Source: Armatimonadota bacterium (lineage in GTDB: Bacteria > Armatimonadota > Armatimonadia > Armatimonadales > Capsulimonadaceae). From it: DNA of 59,254 nt. The stretch is taken from NCBI GenBank assembly GCA_019239955.1, contig JAFAZD010000348.1, positions 85,176-144,429 on the forward strand, read 5' to 3'. Shown piece after piece: positions 51,760-59,254 of this stretch (position 1 is the stretch's first letter; every line of letters begins with the position of its first letter). The translations under genes and the position numbers were made by a program. A model generated the notes under the pieces. The model saw only the letters and a program-made list of their open reading frames with translations. It did no database searches and was not told the origin of the DNA.

Positions 51760-52458
51760 TCATTGACGCCCTGAGTGACGGATGGACCGGCGGGCGCGCA
51801 GGCCGAGCAGGGCGGCCGGCAGCAGTCCCAGCAGCAGCAGCGCATCGGTGCCCGCTTCCGGCACGACGGCGATCCGAACCGGGATGCTCGTGCCGGGGGT
51901 GAAGTTGTCGCTGAACTGGCCGGTCAGCGTCGCGGAGACGAGACTCGGCCCCGCGTGAGGAATGATGACGGGATTCGTCTGTAGGTCGCCGGTGAGCGGC
52001 GTCACGCCGTCGCTGGCGAGATCGAAGGGGTCCGAGGAGGTCGTCGGCGTCGTGGGATCGGCGAGGTCGTAGAGATTTAATGATTGATGGCTGCCGTCGC
52101 TGAAATTCTCGGTCAGCAGCAGGGTGTTGAAGGCCATCTGCGGCGTGATGTCGTACTCGCCGGGGAAGGACAGGCTGTCCTGCGTCAGATTCAGGACCTG
52201 GAACTCGGCCCCGTCGAATCCGAACTGGCCGGCGGCGTAGGTCTGGCCGGGCGCTACGCCGTTATCAAGGGCAAGGATGTCAACGTAGTCGTCCGGCCCG
52301 CCGTCGAACGCGGTCAGCGTCGTGCTGAAGTTCGCATTGATGGTGGTCGGGATGTAAACCAGGTTCGGCGCCTGGGCGTGGGACGGGGCGGCGGCGAAGC
52401 CGAGGCCGGCTAGGGCCAGCAGGGCAGCGGCTTTTTTCATGGCTGTCTTCTCCTTCAT
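51760..52458 (-). CDS. PEP-CTERM-type secreted protein, variant anchor
   Basis: The 232-residue protein has an N-terminal signal peptide (LLALAGLGFAAAPSHA), a beta-rich body, and a C-terminal sorting signal: VPEAGTDALLLLGLLPAALLG followed by RARRS. The anchor reads VPEAG rather than the usual VPEP. Two starts fit: 52458 (GGAGAGATCATC) and 52440 (GGAGAAGACAGCC). It is part of the phosphate operon, 28 bp before paralogue 3 and 23 bp after the next PEP-CTERM gene. Function unknown; it may display on the cell surface or in a matrix. Confidence 0.78.
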   Translation of the reverse strand: MKEKTAMKKAAALLALAGLGFAAAPSHAQAPNLVYIPTTINANFSTTLTAFDGGPDDYVDILALDNGVAPGQTYAAGQFGFDGAEFQVLNLTQDSLSFPGEYDITPQMAFNTLLLTENFSDGSHQSLNLYDLADPTTPTTSSDPFDLASDGVTPLTGDLQTNPVIIPHAGPSLVSATLTGQFSDNFTPGTSIPVRIAVVPEAGTDALLLLGLLPAALLGLRARRSIRHSGRQ

Positions 52459-52481
52459 GATGATCTCTCCTGGTAAACGAT

Positions 52482-53027
52482 TTATGATGAGGCGGCGCGG
52501 CGGCGACGCGCGTAGGCGGGCAGCAGCAGGACGCCAGCCAACAGCAGGGCGAGCGGGCCAGGCTCGGGGACGTTGAACGACGGCCCGACCAGCGGCCCCT
52601 GGCTGGGCGTGTACGTGCCGCTGGTCGTGTCATAGCCGTAGGCGCTGTGGGTGACGGTCGGAGTGAATTCGGCGGCCGGATCCGAGAACTGCACCTGCAA
52701 TTGGTCGCCGGGGCCGAGCGCGTCGGTGGCGCTGGTGAACTGGAGCGTGTTGGGCGAGAAGTAGCCCAGGAACGTCCAGCCGGGCGTGGGCGTGAAGGAG
52801 GCCGCGCCGAACGCCTCCTTGGCGAAACTGACCGAGGAGGGGTTGAGGTCGTCCCCCTCCAGGTAGAGGTTGCTGATGGACGTCCCCAGCGGCCCACCCA
52901 CGGTGAAGTCGTAGGTGTAGGTGTTGAAGGCCCCGGCGGGGGCGTCGCCCCCGGTGACGGAGACCTGCTGCGCGCCCGCGGCGGATGCGAGCAGCAGGGC
53001 GGCGGCGGTGAGCAGCGCAGTTTTCAT
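52482..53027 (-). CDS. PEP-CTERM-sorted secreted protein
   Basis: The 181-residue protein starts with the signal peptide MKTALLTAAALLLASAAGA. It ends with a clear PEP-CTERM signal (VPEPGPLALLLAGVLLLPAY followed by Arg-Arg-Arg-Arg). The middle is a beta-sandwich-like domain with YTYDFTVGGPLG and FAKEAFGAASFTP. Such proteins need an exosortase, which is not in this window. It is the second gene of the phosphate operon. Confidence 0.82.
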   Translation of the reverse strand: MKTALLTAAALLLASAAGAQQVSVTGGDAPAGAFNTYTYDFTVGGPLGTSISNLYLEGDDLNPSSVSFAKEAFGAASFTPTPGWTFLGYFSPNTLQFTSATDALGPGDQLQVQFSDPAAEFTPTVTHSAYGYDTTSGTYTPSQGPLVGPSFNVPEPGPLALLLAGVLLLPAYARRRRAASS

Positions 53028-53056
53028 GCCATGATTCCTTGTCTCTCAGTGGTCGG

Positions 53057-55534
53057 TCAATGGCGGGGACGCGGGGGCGGCACGGCGATGATCCGGGTCG
53101 TGACGGTGCCGGCGCTGGTGACGGGCAAGGCCGTGCTGGAGCGCAGCGTCACCGGGGGCGTGACGAAGGGGTTGGCGGCGCCGGGGCTGACCTTCACCGG
53201 GATCTGTGCGTAGAGGGTCTGGCCGGGGGCGAGCCGCCCCAGCGTCAGCACCACGGTCTGCCCCTGCTGCGTCAGCGTGTCCCCGGTCGGGGCGGCCAGC
53301 GTGACTCCCGCCGGCAGCGTGAGCACGACCTGGGTGCCGTTCAGCGCGAACGCGCCGCCGTTGGCGAGCGCGAGGCTGTAGACCAGCGCGCCGCCGACGG
53401 CAGCGGCGGGCGGCGCGGAGAGGGCGACGGTGACGGTTCCCATGACAGCCGGCTTGGTGACGGTGATCGTGTCCAGCAGCGCGGGCGTCCCGGCGCCGGC
53501 GGATTGGATGACCGCCGGATTGGAGGGGTTAGAGGGATCGAGCACCGTGTCCGGGAGCGGCTGATTCAGGGGACGTCCCTGATAATCCGTGCCGAAGGAG
53601 ACTGTCGGCGCGGCGTTCGACAGCGGCTCGCTGATCTGGTACAGGCTCAGCGTGTTCCCGTTGACGACTACATCGGCGAACGAGAAGACCTTCGACTTGA
53701 ACTTGGCCGTGATCTTCGGACCCGACCCCGCGCCGGGGAGGAACGCCTTCATGGCGTCGTCGGTCAGGTTGGTGTCCAGCCAGGACGATGGTCCGTTGAG
53801 GAAGGCGTAGCTCTGGCCGTTGACCTGCTGGGTATAGGTTCCGGTGGCCGCGTCGTCCTGGTCAATGCCCAGGCTGCTGCCGCGCGGGTTGGCGAAGTCG
53901 TCGTCGAAGTCGCGGTTGCCGCCCGCACCCTCCACGAAGTACAGGACGCCGTCAGGCACAGTATCAGTCGCGCCGTCGAAGGCCGTGTCCACGGCGACAG
54001 CGGGCGGGCCGTTCTCCGTCGGGGCCCGGGTCGCGCCGGGCAGGACGCGCAGCGGGAAGGTGCGCTGGTAGTTGTGCTCATGGCCGTTGAAGACCAGGTT
54101 GACGCCGTGGTCCTCCAGGAACTTGGCGACCCGGCGCATCTGGTCGTTGCTGAGGGTGGCGTTGCCGGAGGAGAAGGCCGGCTGGTGGAAGACCACCACC
54201 TTCCACGGCTGGGCGCTGCCGTCCAGGTCGGCGATCAGCCACTGGCGGAGGACGGATGGGTACGATGGGAAGGGGAACGCCGGGGCCGTTCCCGGCGGCC
54301 CGCCGGGCAGCAGCGCGTTGAACAGGTGCGGGTTGGCGTCCAGGAACGTGAAGTGGACGCTGCCGTTGTCGAACGAGTAGTTGCTCTCGTGGTCGATCTG
54401 GCGCTTCGGCCCCTGTCCGGCGTCCACGGTGGTGCTGGCGCGCAGCGCCTCCACGGCGGCCGGGGAGTAGTACGGGGCGCCGTTGACCATGAATGATGCG
54501 CCGTTGTAATTGAAGTAGAAGCCGGAGGGGGCGAACAGGTCGGCGTTGAAGACGTACTGGATGTCCACGCCGGCGGGGCCGTTCAGCGGGTCGTAGAAGT
54601 TGTTGAAGTGGGCCATGGCGTCGCCGCCGCCCACGCCGCCGCCGAAGGGGCCGGGGCCGGCCAGGCCGGGCGTCGTCGGGCCGCTGTCGGCCAGCAGGTT
54701 GGCGCTGGCGCCGGTGCCCCCGACGTCGTGGTTGCCGACGACGATGTAGAGCGGGAGGGAGCGGATGAAGGGGGCGCCGTCGTCGTTGTCATCGGCGTCG
54801 CTGTTCCAGGTGCGGAACCAGACGTCCTTGTAGTTGCCGTCCGTCCCGGAGATGTAGACGTTGTCGCCGGTGTTAAGCGCCAGGTTGGGCCTGGGCAGGG
54901 CGGGCACGCCGGGGATGCCCCCGTTCTGCGTCAGGGCGTCCACATGGTACATCTCGTGGATGATGCGCGCCATGTAGTCCACGATGTCGGCGGTGTTGGG
55001 GATGTTGGGGTAATATCCCTCGTCGCCCTGCACCTCGAAGGAGGACTGACTGCCCGTCTTGCGGGTGTGGAACGTCGCCGTGAAGCCGCCGGTGGGCAGA
55101 CCGGGACCGCTCACCGTGTAGATGTAGTCCGTGTCCAGGGTCAGGCCGGTCAGGGTCGCCTCATAGTCGGTGTGCGGGCCGTAGGGGTTGGGCAGGACGA
55201 GGCCGTTGAACGCGGGGTCGGCGGCCAGGTAGTTGTCCACCACGCGCCCCACGGGAGTCACCGGGAGGGGGTCCGCGCCGGGGATGTTCGGTCGGGCCGA
55301 GACAAGGTAGGCGTTAGAGGGAGTCGTCTCGTCGGTCTGCCAGGCGATGATCTTGGTGTCCGTCGCGCCAAGCCGCCCGGCGTCGCCGGGCTGGAGGTAG
55401 GGCATGAAGGTGACGTTGACGATGGCGACGGCGGCGGGTCGTGGGCGGGCCTGCCGGGCGTGTCCCGCGGTCTCGCCGTGGAGAAGCGCCGCGGCCATCA
55501 GTCCCGCGATCGTGTATCTTTGCCAGGTGCGCAT
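53057..55534 (-). CDS. Secreted metallophosphoesterase (purple-acid-phosphatase-like) with C-terminal DUF11-type domain
   Basis: The ATG at 55534 (GGAGAACACC) gives 825 residues with a signal peptide. After a fibronectin/purple-acid-phosphatase-like N domain (residues 45-180) come the metal motifs: NTGDNVY (about 225), VVGNHDVGG (about 266), VVFHQPAFSSG (about 448) and NGHEHNYQRTFPL (about 485). The C terminus (about 690-825) has a DUF11-like beta domain with ALSAPPAAAVGGALVYSLAL. First gene of the phosphate operon and closest to the Pho-box-like repeats. Confidence 0.88.
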   Translation of the reverse strand: MRTWQRYTIAGLMAAALLHGETAGHARQARPRPAAVAIVNVTFMPYLQPGDAGRLGATDTKIIAWQTDETTPSNAYLVSARPNIPGADPLPVTPVGRVVDNYLAADPAFNGLVLPNPYGPHTDYEATLTGLTLDTDYIYTVSGPGLPTGGFTATFHTRKTGSQSSFEVQGDEGYYPNIPNTADIVDYMARIIHEMYHVDALTQNGGIPGVPALPRPNLALNTGDNVYISGTDGNYKDVWFRTWNSDADDNDDGAPFIRSLPLYIVVGNHDVGGTGASANLLADSGPTTPGLAGPGPFGGGVGGGDAMAHFNNFYDPLNGPAGVDIQYVFNADLFAPSGFYFNYNGASFMVNGAPYYSPAAVEALRASTTVDAGQGPKRQIDHESNYSFDNGSVHFTFLDANPHLFNALLPGGPPGTAPAFPFPSYPSVLRQWLIADLDGSAQPWKVVVFHQPAFSSGNATLSNDQMRRVAKFLEDHGVNLVFNGHEHNYQRTFPLRVLPGATRAPTENGPPAVAVDTAFDGATDTVPDGVLYFVEGAGGNRDFDDDFANPRGSSLGIDQDDAATGTYTQQVNGQSYAFLNGPSSWLDTNLTDDAMKAFLPGAGSGPKITAKFKSKVFSFADVVVNGNTLSLYQISEPLSNAAPTVSFGTDYQGRPLNQPLPDTVLDPSNPSNPAVIQSAGAGTPALLDTITVTKPAVMGTVTVALSAPPAAAVGGALVYSLALANGGAFALNGTQVVLTLPAGVTLAAPTGDTLTQQGQTVVLTLGRLAPGQTLYAQIPVKVSPGAANPFVTPPVTLRSSTALPVTSAGTVTTRIIAVPPPRPRH

Positions 55535-55620
55535 GGTGTTCTCCTTCAGCGGCACAGGAAAGGCGACCCGGCGATGGGGGACGGGGCAACCCTTCCGTGC
55601 AGCGACACCGCAACGTCACC

Positions 55621-55675
55621 ATTATATGTGGCCTATATTAAGGGAGTGTTATCGGAGATTTAAGAGGCCGTTAAA
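55621..55675 (-). promoter_or_regulatory. Pho-box-like promoter: four 11-bp direct repeats plus TATAAT
   Basis: Read on the minus strand, four direct repeats with strict 11-bp spacing occupy 55632-55675. Their cores are TTTAAC, CTTAAA, GATAAC and CTTAAT, each followed by a C/G-rich 5-mer that ends in CC, CT or GG. Five bp after the last unit is a perfect TATAAT (55621-55626). No -35 box is seen; the repeats take its place. Tandem 11-bp units ahead of a -10 box are the layout of PhoB/PhoP sites, and the downstream gene is a phosphatase. Repeats and spacing are seen; control by PhoB/PhoP is inferred. Confidence 0.75.
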
Positions 55676-55824
55676 TTCCTGTAGACGCCCGATTCCTTGT
55701 CCCTCCGCGGAGGCACGGAGAGGCGGCGCGCGGCGCAACACGCCGGCGGGCGCGCCGTGCGGCGGGACGATCCCGCCGGGTATCCTCTGATCGGGCGGGG
55801 CCAGGCGGGGAGGTGGCGAAAGAG

Positions 55825-56148
55825 ATGAAGAAGGATAGACAGACTCGCGGAGCGGAACGCGTCCGGCGCGTGCCCGACCGGGAGCGGGCCGCCGAGGCCT
55901 TCCGCGCGGGCGCCCTGGTCGTGGTGACCGGCACGGAGGCCGACGGCCTGGCGCGCGTGATCTTCTCGCGCCGCAAACTGGCCCGCCCGATTTTCGACGA
56001 CCCGCGGGGCGAGTGGCGCGTGGCCGAGCCGCTGCGCCTCGAGGGCTACCGCAAGAGCTCGCTGATGTGCCTGGTAGCGGCCCCGGAGGTGGTGAACGCC
56101 TACCTGGCTCACGTGGGTTGGGACGAGGAATCGGCACGGACCCGCTGA
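55825..56148 (+). CDS. Small accessory protein, 107 aa, unknown
   Basis: The ATG at 55825 follows GGAGG at 55809-55813 (11-bp spacing); a GTG at 55813 would overlap that site. The product is basic at the N terminus (MKKDRQTRGAERVRRVPDR), with a beta-rich core RAGALVVVTGTEADG. No family recognised. First of three short co-directional genes that look like a mobile-element cargo. Confidence 0.55.
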   Translation: MKKDRQTRGAERVRRVPDRERAAEAFRAGALVVVTGTEADGLARVIFSRRKLARPIFDDPRGEWRVAEPLRLEGYRKSSLMCLVAAPEVVNAYLAHVGWDEESARTR

Positions 56149-56182
56149 CGGCGGCCGTGATCGAGAAGGCGCGGAGGGGAAA

Positions 56183-56557
56183 TTGGCCGCCGAGCGGGGG
56201 CCGTTCACGCTGTTCGCACTGCTGGAGCGTGAGGACACGCCCGGACGCTGGGACGTGCTCGTGTCCGCGCCCTGGCTGCCGACGGGGCGCAAGGGCCTCC
56301 TGACCGTCGCCGAGGCCCTGACCGCCCGGATGACGCCGGAGGAGGCGGTGCAGATCGGGCGGATCGTGACGCTGGCCCCCGCGTCCCCCTTCGTGTGGTC
56401 TCTGCGACAGACCGCCGCCCGCCACGGACTCACGGACGGATGGCCCGTCCCGCTGGGGCGGCAGGCCGTGAACGGGACCGAGATCGAACGCGGATTCATC
56501 CTCGCCGCCGGGGAGCCGGAGGCGGCCGCCGGCCACGTCGGGGCCCTCGCCGCCTGA
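56183..56557 (+). CDS. Small accessory protein, 124 aa, unknown
   Basis: It starts with TTG at 56183 behind a strong GGAGGGGAAA site. The residues FTLFALLEREDTPGRWDVLVSAPWL followed by LLTVAEALTARMTPEEA suggest a small alpha/beta domain. No family recognised. Its stop overlaps the next start (ATGA). Confidence 0.5.
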   Translation: MAAERGPFTLFALLEREDTPGRWDVLVSAPWLPTGRKGLLTVAEALTARMTPEEAVQIGRIVTLAPASPFVWSLRQTAARHGLTDGWPVPLGRQAVNGTEIERGFILAAGEPEAAAGHVGALAA

Positions 56558-56967
56558 TGGACGGGCCCCAGGACGCCATCCCCGCCCCCGACGCCGAGGG
56601 GCTGCGAACCATCCCGGAGGCCGCCGCGCACCTGGGCATCCACGAGAAGCGCCTGCGCCGGCTGCTGGCCCGCCCCAAATACAGGGACAGAACACAGACG
56701 AGGACGCGGACGCAGACGCGCCGGATGGTGCTGTCCGCGTTCTACGAGCGCCTGCTGACGGAGAAGGACGTCCGGATCGCGGAGCTGACGGCGGCGCTGG
56801 GGCACGAGCGGGAGCAGGCGCGGCGGCTGGCCGAGGCCCTGGCGCGGGAGCAGGCCCTGCCCGCGCCGACTTCGCCGGAGGCCGCGCCGGACGCGCCGGA
56901 GGCATCAAAAAACGCGCAGGGAGGGCCGGAGACGGGCGCAACGGTCGGGGATGGGGGAGGCCTCTAG
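56557..56967 (+). CDS. Helix-turn-helix protein with coiled coil, excisionase-like
   Basis: Starting at the overlapping ATG gives 136 residues. LRTIPEAAAHLGIHEKRLRR (about 17-36) is a MerR/excisionase-type winged-helix motif. A Thr/Arg spacer follows, and a coiled-coil region (VRIAELTAALGHEREQARRL) comes next. The C-terminal 30 residues are disordered. Similar proteins regulate or direct excision of mobile elements. Confidence 0.6.
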   Translation: MDGPQDAIPAPDAEGLRTIPEAAAHLGIHEKRLRRLLARPKYRDRTQTRTRTQTRRMVLSAFYERLLTEKDVRIAELTAALGHEREQARRLAEALAREQALPAPTSPEAAPDAPEASKNAQGGPETGATVGDGGGL

Positions 56968-56973
56968 TACTAC

Positions 56974-57000
56974 AGCCGCAGTTATGGCATAGCTGCGGCT
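56974..57000. repeat. Hairpin at the end of the transposase remnant
   Basis: AGCCGCAG (56974-56981) and CTGCGGCT (56993-57000) form an 8-bp stem around TTATGGCATAG. It lies directly beyond the C terminus of the decayed transposase, as an insertion-sequence end would. Confidence 0.6.
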
Positions 57001-57325
57001 CCTCGCTTTCTGTCGTGGCAACGCTTGGCCCGCAGTTGATGCCGCCGACGCCAGGCCGACCAGTGCATGACCGCCTCCGCCTCCCACGGCTCCGACCAGG
57101 CCAGACGCCACAGCAGGCGCCGGGTCTCCGGCACCGTCAGCGGCAGCAGGTCCGGCTCATCGCCCCCTTTTGTCCGCCGGCCAAGGGGCCGGCGGACATT
57201 TGCGCCTCGGACTTCCAGGCCTCCTGGGCGCGCATCAGGCTCACGAAGGCGTGCGCCAGCAGCGAGAGCGTGATGAACCGGTGCCAGGCGCCCCAGCGGC
57301 GCACCTCGTACACCCAGATTGACGA
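56982..57325 (-). pseudogene. IS701-like transposase C-terminal remnant with frameshift
   Basis: On the minus strand, one frame reads YEVRRWGAWHRFITLSLLAH and another, further on, GGDEPDLLPLTVPETRRLLW then WSAWRRRHQLRAKRCHDRKRG. Together they match the last third of IS701-family DDE transposases. The frames join at a run of G near 57160, so a frameshift has broken the gene. The catalytic part is absent. No complete element remains. Confidence 0.75.
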
Positions 57326-57387
57326 CGCATCGGGGACAGGGAAACTGGCCTCGGGGGTGAGCCTCTCTCCCGCCTCTTCGCCGCTCG

Positions 57388-57675
57388 GCCGAGTTCGAGC
57401 GCGACCTGATGCGCGAGCGCACCGCCGCCGGCCTGGTGGCCGCCAGGGCGCGGGGGCGCAAGGAGGGGTGGCCGCGGACCATGGACGAGCGCCAGGCGCG
57501 GATGGCGCAGGCGCTGCGGGAGGACCCCGCCCTCTCCGTCGCCGAGATCTGCCGGCGGCTGGGCGTCTCCGAGGCCACCGTCTGCCGTTACAGTCGGCCC
57601 GCGTCGGACGGGAACACGCAGGCGGACGCGCTCGACCGCAAGAAGGCGAATAACAGCGTTTTATCTGACATCTAA
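57388..57675 (+). pseudogene. Serine recombinase C-terminal fragment
   Basis: AEFERDLMRERTAAGLVAAR, then LSVAEICRRLGVSEATVCRY, is the end of the dimer helix and the helix-turn-helix of a Pin-type recombinase. It begins abruptly at 57388 next to the transposase remnant; the catalytic domain is missing. An open frame with ATG 57409 exists, but it is not a functional enzyme. Confidence 0.75.
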
Positions 57676-57715
57676 CAGCGCGATAAGTGACATTTAACAG
57701 CCCATATGCTACAAT
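57651..57715 (+). promoter_or_regulatory. Repeat-containing, probably leaderless promoter of the Fic gene
   Basis: Three units start at 57651, 57673 and 57695 at exactly 22-bp spacing, each beginning TAACAGC; units 1 and 2 also share TGACAT. The second TGACAT overlaps GTGACA (57687-57692), which with TACAAT (57710-57715) makes a promoter with an ideal 17-bp spacer. Transcription would begin at or next to the ATG at 57722, and there is no ribosome site between. The repeats are therefore placed to act as operators. Confidence 0.7.
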
Positions 57716-57721
57716 AAAGGC

Positions 57722-58813
57722 ATGTTCGCCCCCACCTTCCGCCTCACCTCCGCCCTCGCCCGCTCCCTCATGAGCGTCGAGGCCGACCGCCAGGCCCTCG
57801 CCGAGCTGCCCGTGGACGTGGAGATGCTCCGCTCCCTCCGGGAGACCGCCCGCCTCGCCGCCACCCACTACTCCACCCAGATCGAGGGCAACCGGCTCAC
57901 CCAGGCCCAGGTCCGGCAGACCCTCGCCGGCGCCCGCCTGCCCGGACGCGAGCGCGACGCCGCCGAGGTCCGCAACTACTACCGCGCCCTCGAGGAGGCC
58001 GAGCGCCTGGCCCAGAAAGAGGGGCCGGTCACCGAGGAGGACGTGCGCCGCCTGCACGGGCTGGTGATGCACGGGCGCCCCTCCCCCACCCCGTACCGGG
58101 CCGAGCAGAACGTCATCCGCGACAGCCTCACCGGCGACATCGTCTACCTGCCCCCCGAGGCCAAGGACGTGCCCGGCCTCATGGCCGACCTCGTCGCCTG
58201 GATCAACCAGGAGCTGGAGCAGGGCGAGCTGCCCGCCCCCGTCGTGGCGGCCCTGGCCCACTACCAGTTCGCCACCGTCCACCCCTACTACGACGGCAAC
58301 GGGCGCACGGCCCGCCTGCTGGTCACCCTGGTGCTGCACAGGTCGGGCTACGGGATGGGCGGCATCTACAGCCTGGAGGAGTACTACGCCCGCGACCTGT
58401 CCGGCTACTACGGCGCCCTCTCCGTGGGGCCGTCGCACAACTATTACTTCGGCCGGGCCGAGGCGGACGTGACGGGCTTTTTGGAGTACTTCTGCTTTGG
58501 GATGGCGGAGGCGTTCGCGGCGGTGCGGGCGCAGGCGGCACGGGCGGCGCGTCGGGGGGCGCGCGACCAAAGTCCGCTGCTGCGGGGGCTGGACCCGCGG
58601 CGGCGGCGTCTGCTGGCGCTGTTCCGGGGGCAGGGTTCGGCCACGGCCGGGGAGATGGCGGCGCACCTGTCGCTGAGCCGGCGGACGGTGGTGGGCCTGT
58701 GCCGGGGCTGGGTGGCCGAGGGGTTCCTGGAGGTCCTGGACCCCTCGCGTAAGAACCGCGCGTACCGGCTGGGGCCGGCCTACGAGGCGCTGGTGGCGGG
58801 GGCGGAGGGCTGA
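57722..58813 (+). CDS. Fic-domain protein with N-terminal inhibitory motif and C-terminal winged helix
   Basis: Fic enzymes transfer AMP or other nucleotide parts to target proteins. The 363-residue protein has the inhibitory helix motif THYSTQIEGNRL (about residue 49, class II arrangement with Glu before Gly-Asn). The complete active-site motif VHPYYDGNGRTARLL (about 186) carries catalytic His, acidic and Gly-Asn-Gly-Arg parts. The C-terminal winged-helix domain contains AAHLSLSRRTVVGLCR. All key residues are present, so activity is expected. No clear antitoxin gene lies next to it. The promoter is probably leaderless. Confidence 0.93.
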   Translation: MFAPTFRLTSALARSLMSVEADRQALAELPVDVEMLRSLRETARLAATHYSTQIEGNRLTQAQVRQTLAGARLPGRERDAAEVRNYYRALEEAERLAQKEGPVTEEDVRRLHGLVMHGRPSPTPYRAEQNVIRDSLTGDIVYLPPEAKDVPGLMADLVAWINQELEQGELPAPVVAALAHYQFATVHPYYDGNGRTARLLVTLVLHRSGYGMGGIYSLEEYYARDLSGYYGALSVGPSHNYYFGRAEADVTGFLEYFCFGMAEAFAAVRAQAARAARRGARDQSPLLRGLDPRRRRLLALFRGQGSATAGEMAAHLSLSRRTVVGLCRGWVAEGFLEVLDPSRKNRAYRLGPAYEALVAGAEG

Positions 58814-58836
58814 CGGGCGCGGGCCGAGAGGCCCGG

Positions 58837-59254
58837 CTACCATTGCCGAACATGAAGGGGGTTATGTCCGGCGAGACGGGGTGCAACCCGCCGGCAGCCG
58901 GCCAGGCCGCCCCCGTCGCCGTTGCCTGGGCACAGGCCCGACGGGTCCACCAGGTTGACGGGGTCGTCGGCGCAGTAGGCGTACAGGTTCGTCCCGCCCG
59001 CGTACCCCAGCGGGTCGCGCGTCAGGAACCGCCGGGCCGCCGGGTCGTAGAACCGGTGCCCCAGCAGCGCCAGCCCCGTCTCGTCGTCGGTCTGGTAGCC
59101 CGCCTGCCCCCCGTAGCCGCCGAACGGGTCCGGCGCCTGCAGCGGGGGCAGACCGTCGGTGGACTGGCGGTAGCCGTAGGCGGCGAACATGCTGTGGGAC
59201 AGCACGGCGCCCGACCCGTCCAGGCGCTCGGCGGGGCAGCCCTGCGGGTCGAAG
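58837..59254 (-). CDS. RHS-repeat protein, C-terminal end only
   Basis: The frame is open to the right window edge and continues an RHS-core sequence: PFGGYGGQAGYQTDDETGLA, then LLGHRFYDPAARRFLTRDPL, then NLYAYCADDPVNLVDPSGL, the hallmark end of the RHS cage. Only about 32 residues follow, so the expected toxin tip is absent or truncated. It ends 23 bp from the Fic gene, tail to tail. Secreted RHS proteins often deliver toxins between competing bacteria. Confidence 0.88.
   Translation of the reverse strand, partial: FDPQGCPAERLDGSGAVLSHSMFAAYGYRQSTDGLPPLQAPDPFGGYGGQAGYQTDDETGLALLGHRFYDPAARRFLTRDPLGYAGGTNLYAYCADDPVNLVDPSGLCPGNGDGGGLAGCRRVAPRLAGHNPLHVRQW

Noticed and set aside
48366-51902. Very long plus-strand open frame (over 1100 codons) opposite phosphoesterase paralogue 3
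   Set aside because: Antisense shadow of a GC-rich gene: composition is Arg/Val/Gly-biased, with no domain and no ribosome site, whereas the minus strand encodes a clear secreted enzyme.

Overview
The window is high-GC bacterial DNA, dense with genes and interrupted by several accessory islands. The best guess for the host is a member of the Armatimonadota or a close relative. This rests on two type IV-pilin-like proteins of the DUF1559 kind. One carries [19 protein letters not shown] followed by [12 protein letters not shown], a signature seen very often in that phylum. A SARP/AfsR-type regulator and PEP-CTERM proteins are compatible with this. The assignment is inference, because there is no rRNA or other phylogenetic marker here.

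Layout. 1-6.4 kb: a type I-E CRISPR-Cas locus (end of cas8e, then cas11, cas7e, cas5e, cas6e, array 1, cas1, cas2, array 2). Array 1 sits inside the cas operon. The two arrays use repeats that differ only in the hairpin loop. 6.6-7.5 kb: a small unknown protein and a dCTP deaminase. 7.7-10.1 kb: a plasmid/ICE-like cassette (DUF932 protein, two unknowns) in which every gene carries a perfect in-frame tandem duplication. 10.3-17.4 kb: a secreted glycoside hydrolase, a large STAND regulator and remnants of further regulators. 17.4-22.5 kb: a secreted amidase-like protein, then a conjugation-type module (TraG/VirD4-like ATPase plus a replication-relaxation protein). 22.6-24.8 kb: a three-gene cassette of lower GC (P-loop kinase, branched-polyamine-synthase-like methyltransferase fold, FWGYGG protein). 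This is my main candidate for an undescribed system. 25.2-30 kb: a DNA-repair pair (AlkB and a radical SAM lyase-like protein) and an ECF sigma / anti-sigma / pseudopilin operon. 30.5-34.6 kb: a dehydrogenase-fold protein that has lost its catalytic zinc ligands, and two secreted proteins. 35-40 kb: an island with a large secreted IPT/TIG protein, a serine recombinase and a decayed second recombinase.

42-55.6 kb is a minus-strand run of six genes: a metallophosphoesterase, two PEP-CTERM-type proteins and three large beta-propeller/phosphoesterase paralogues. A YkgJ-like gene follows. A striking promoter lies upstream, with four 11-bp direct repeats (a Pho-box layout) placed just before a TATAAT box. 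The cluster is best read as an extracellular phosphate-scavenging operon. 55.8-59.25 kb: three small accessory genes, a decayed IS701-like transposase, a recombinase fragment, a Fic protein behind a repeat-containing and probably leaderless promoter, and the C-terminal end of an RHS protein that runs off the window.

The window therefore combines adaptive immunity, mobile-element debris, candidate defence or toxin genes (Fic, RHS, the 22.6-24.8 kb cassette), DNA repair and a phosphate regulon. No tRNA or rRNA gene was recognised.
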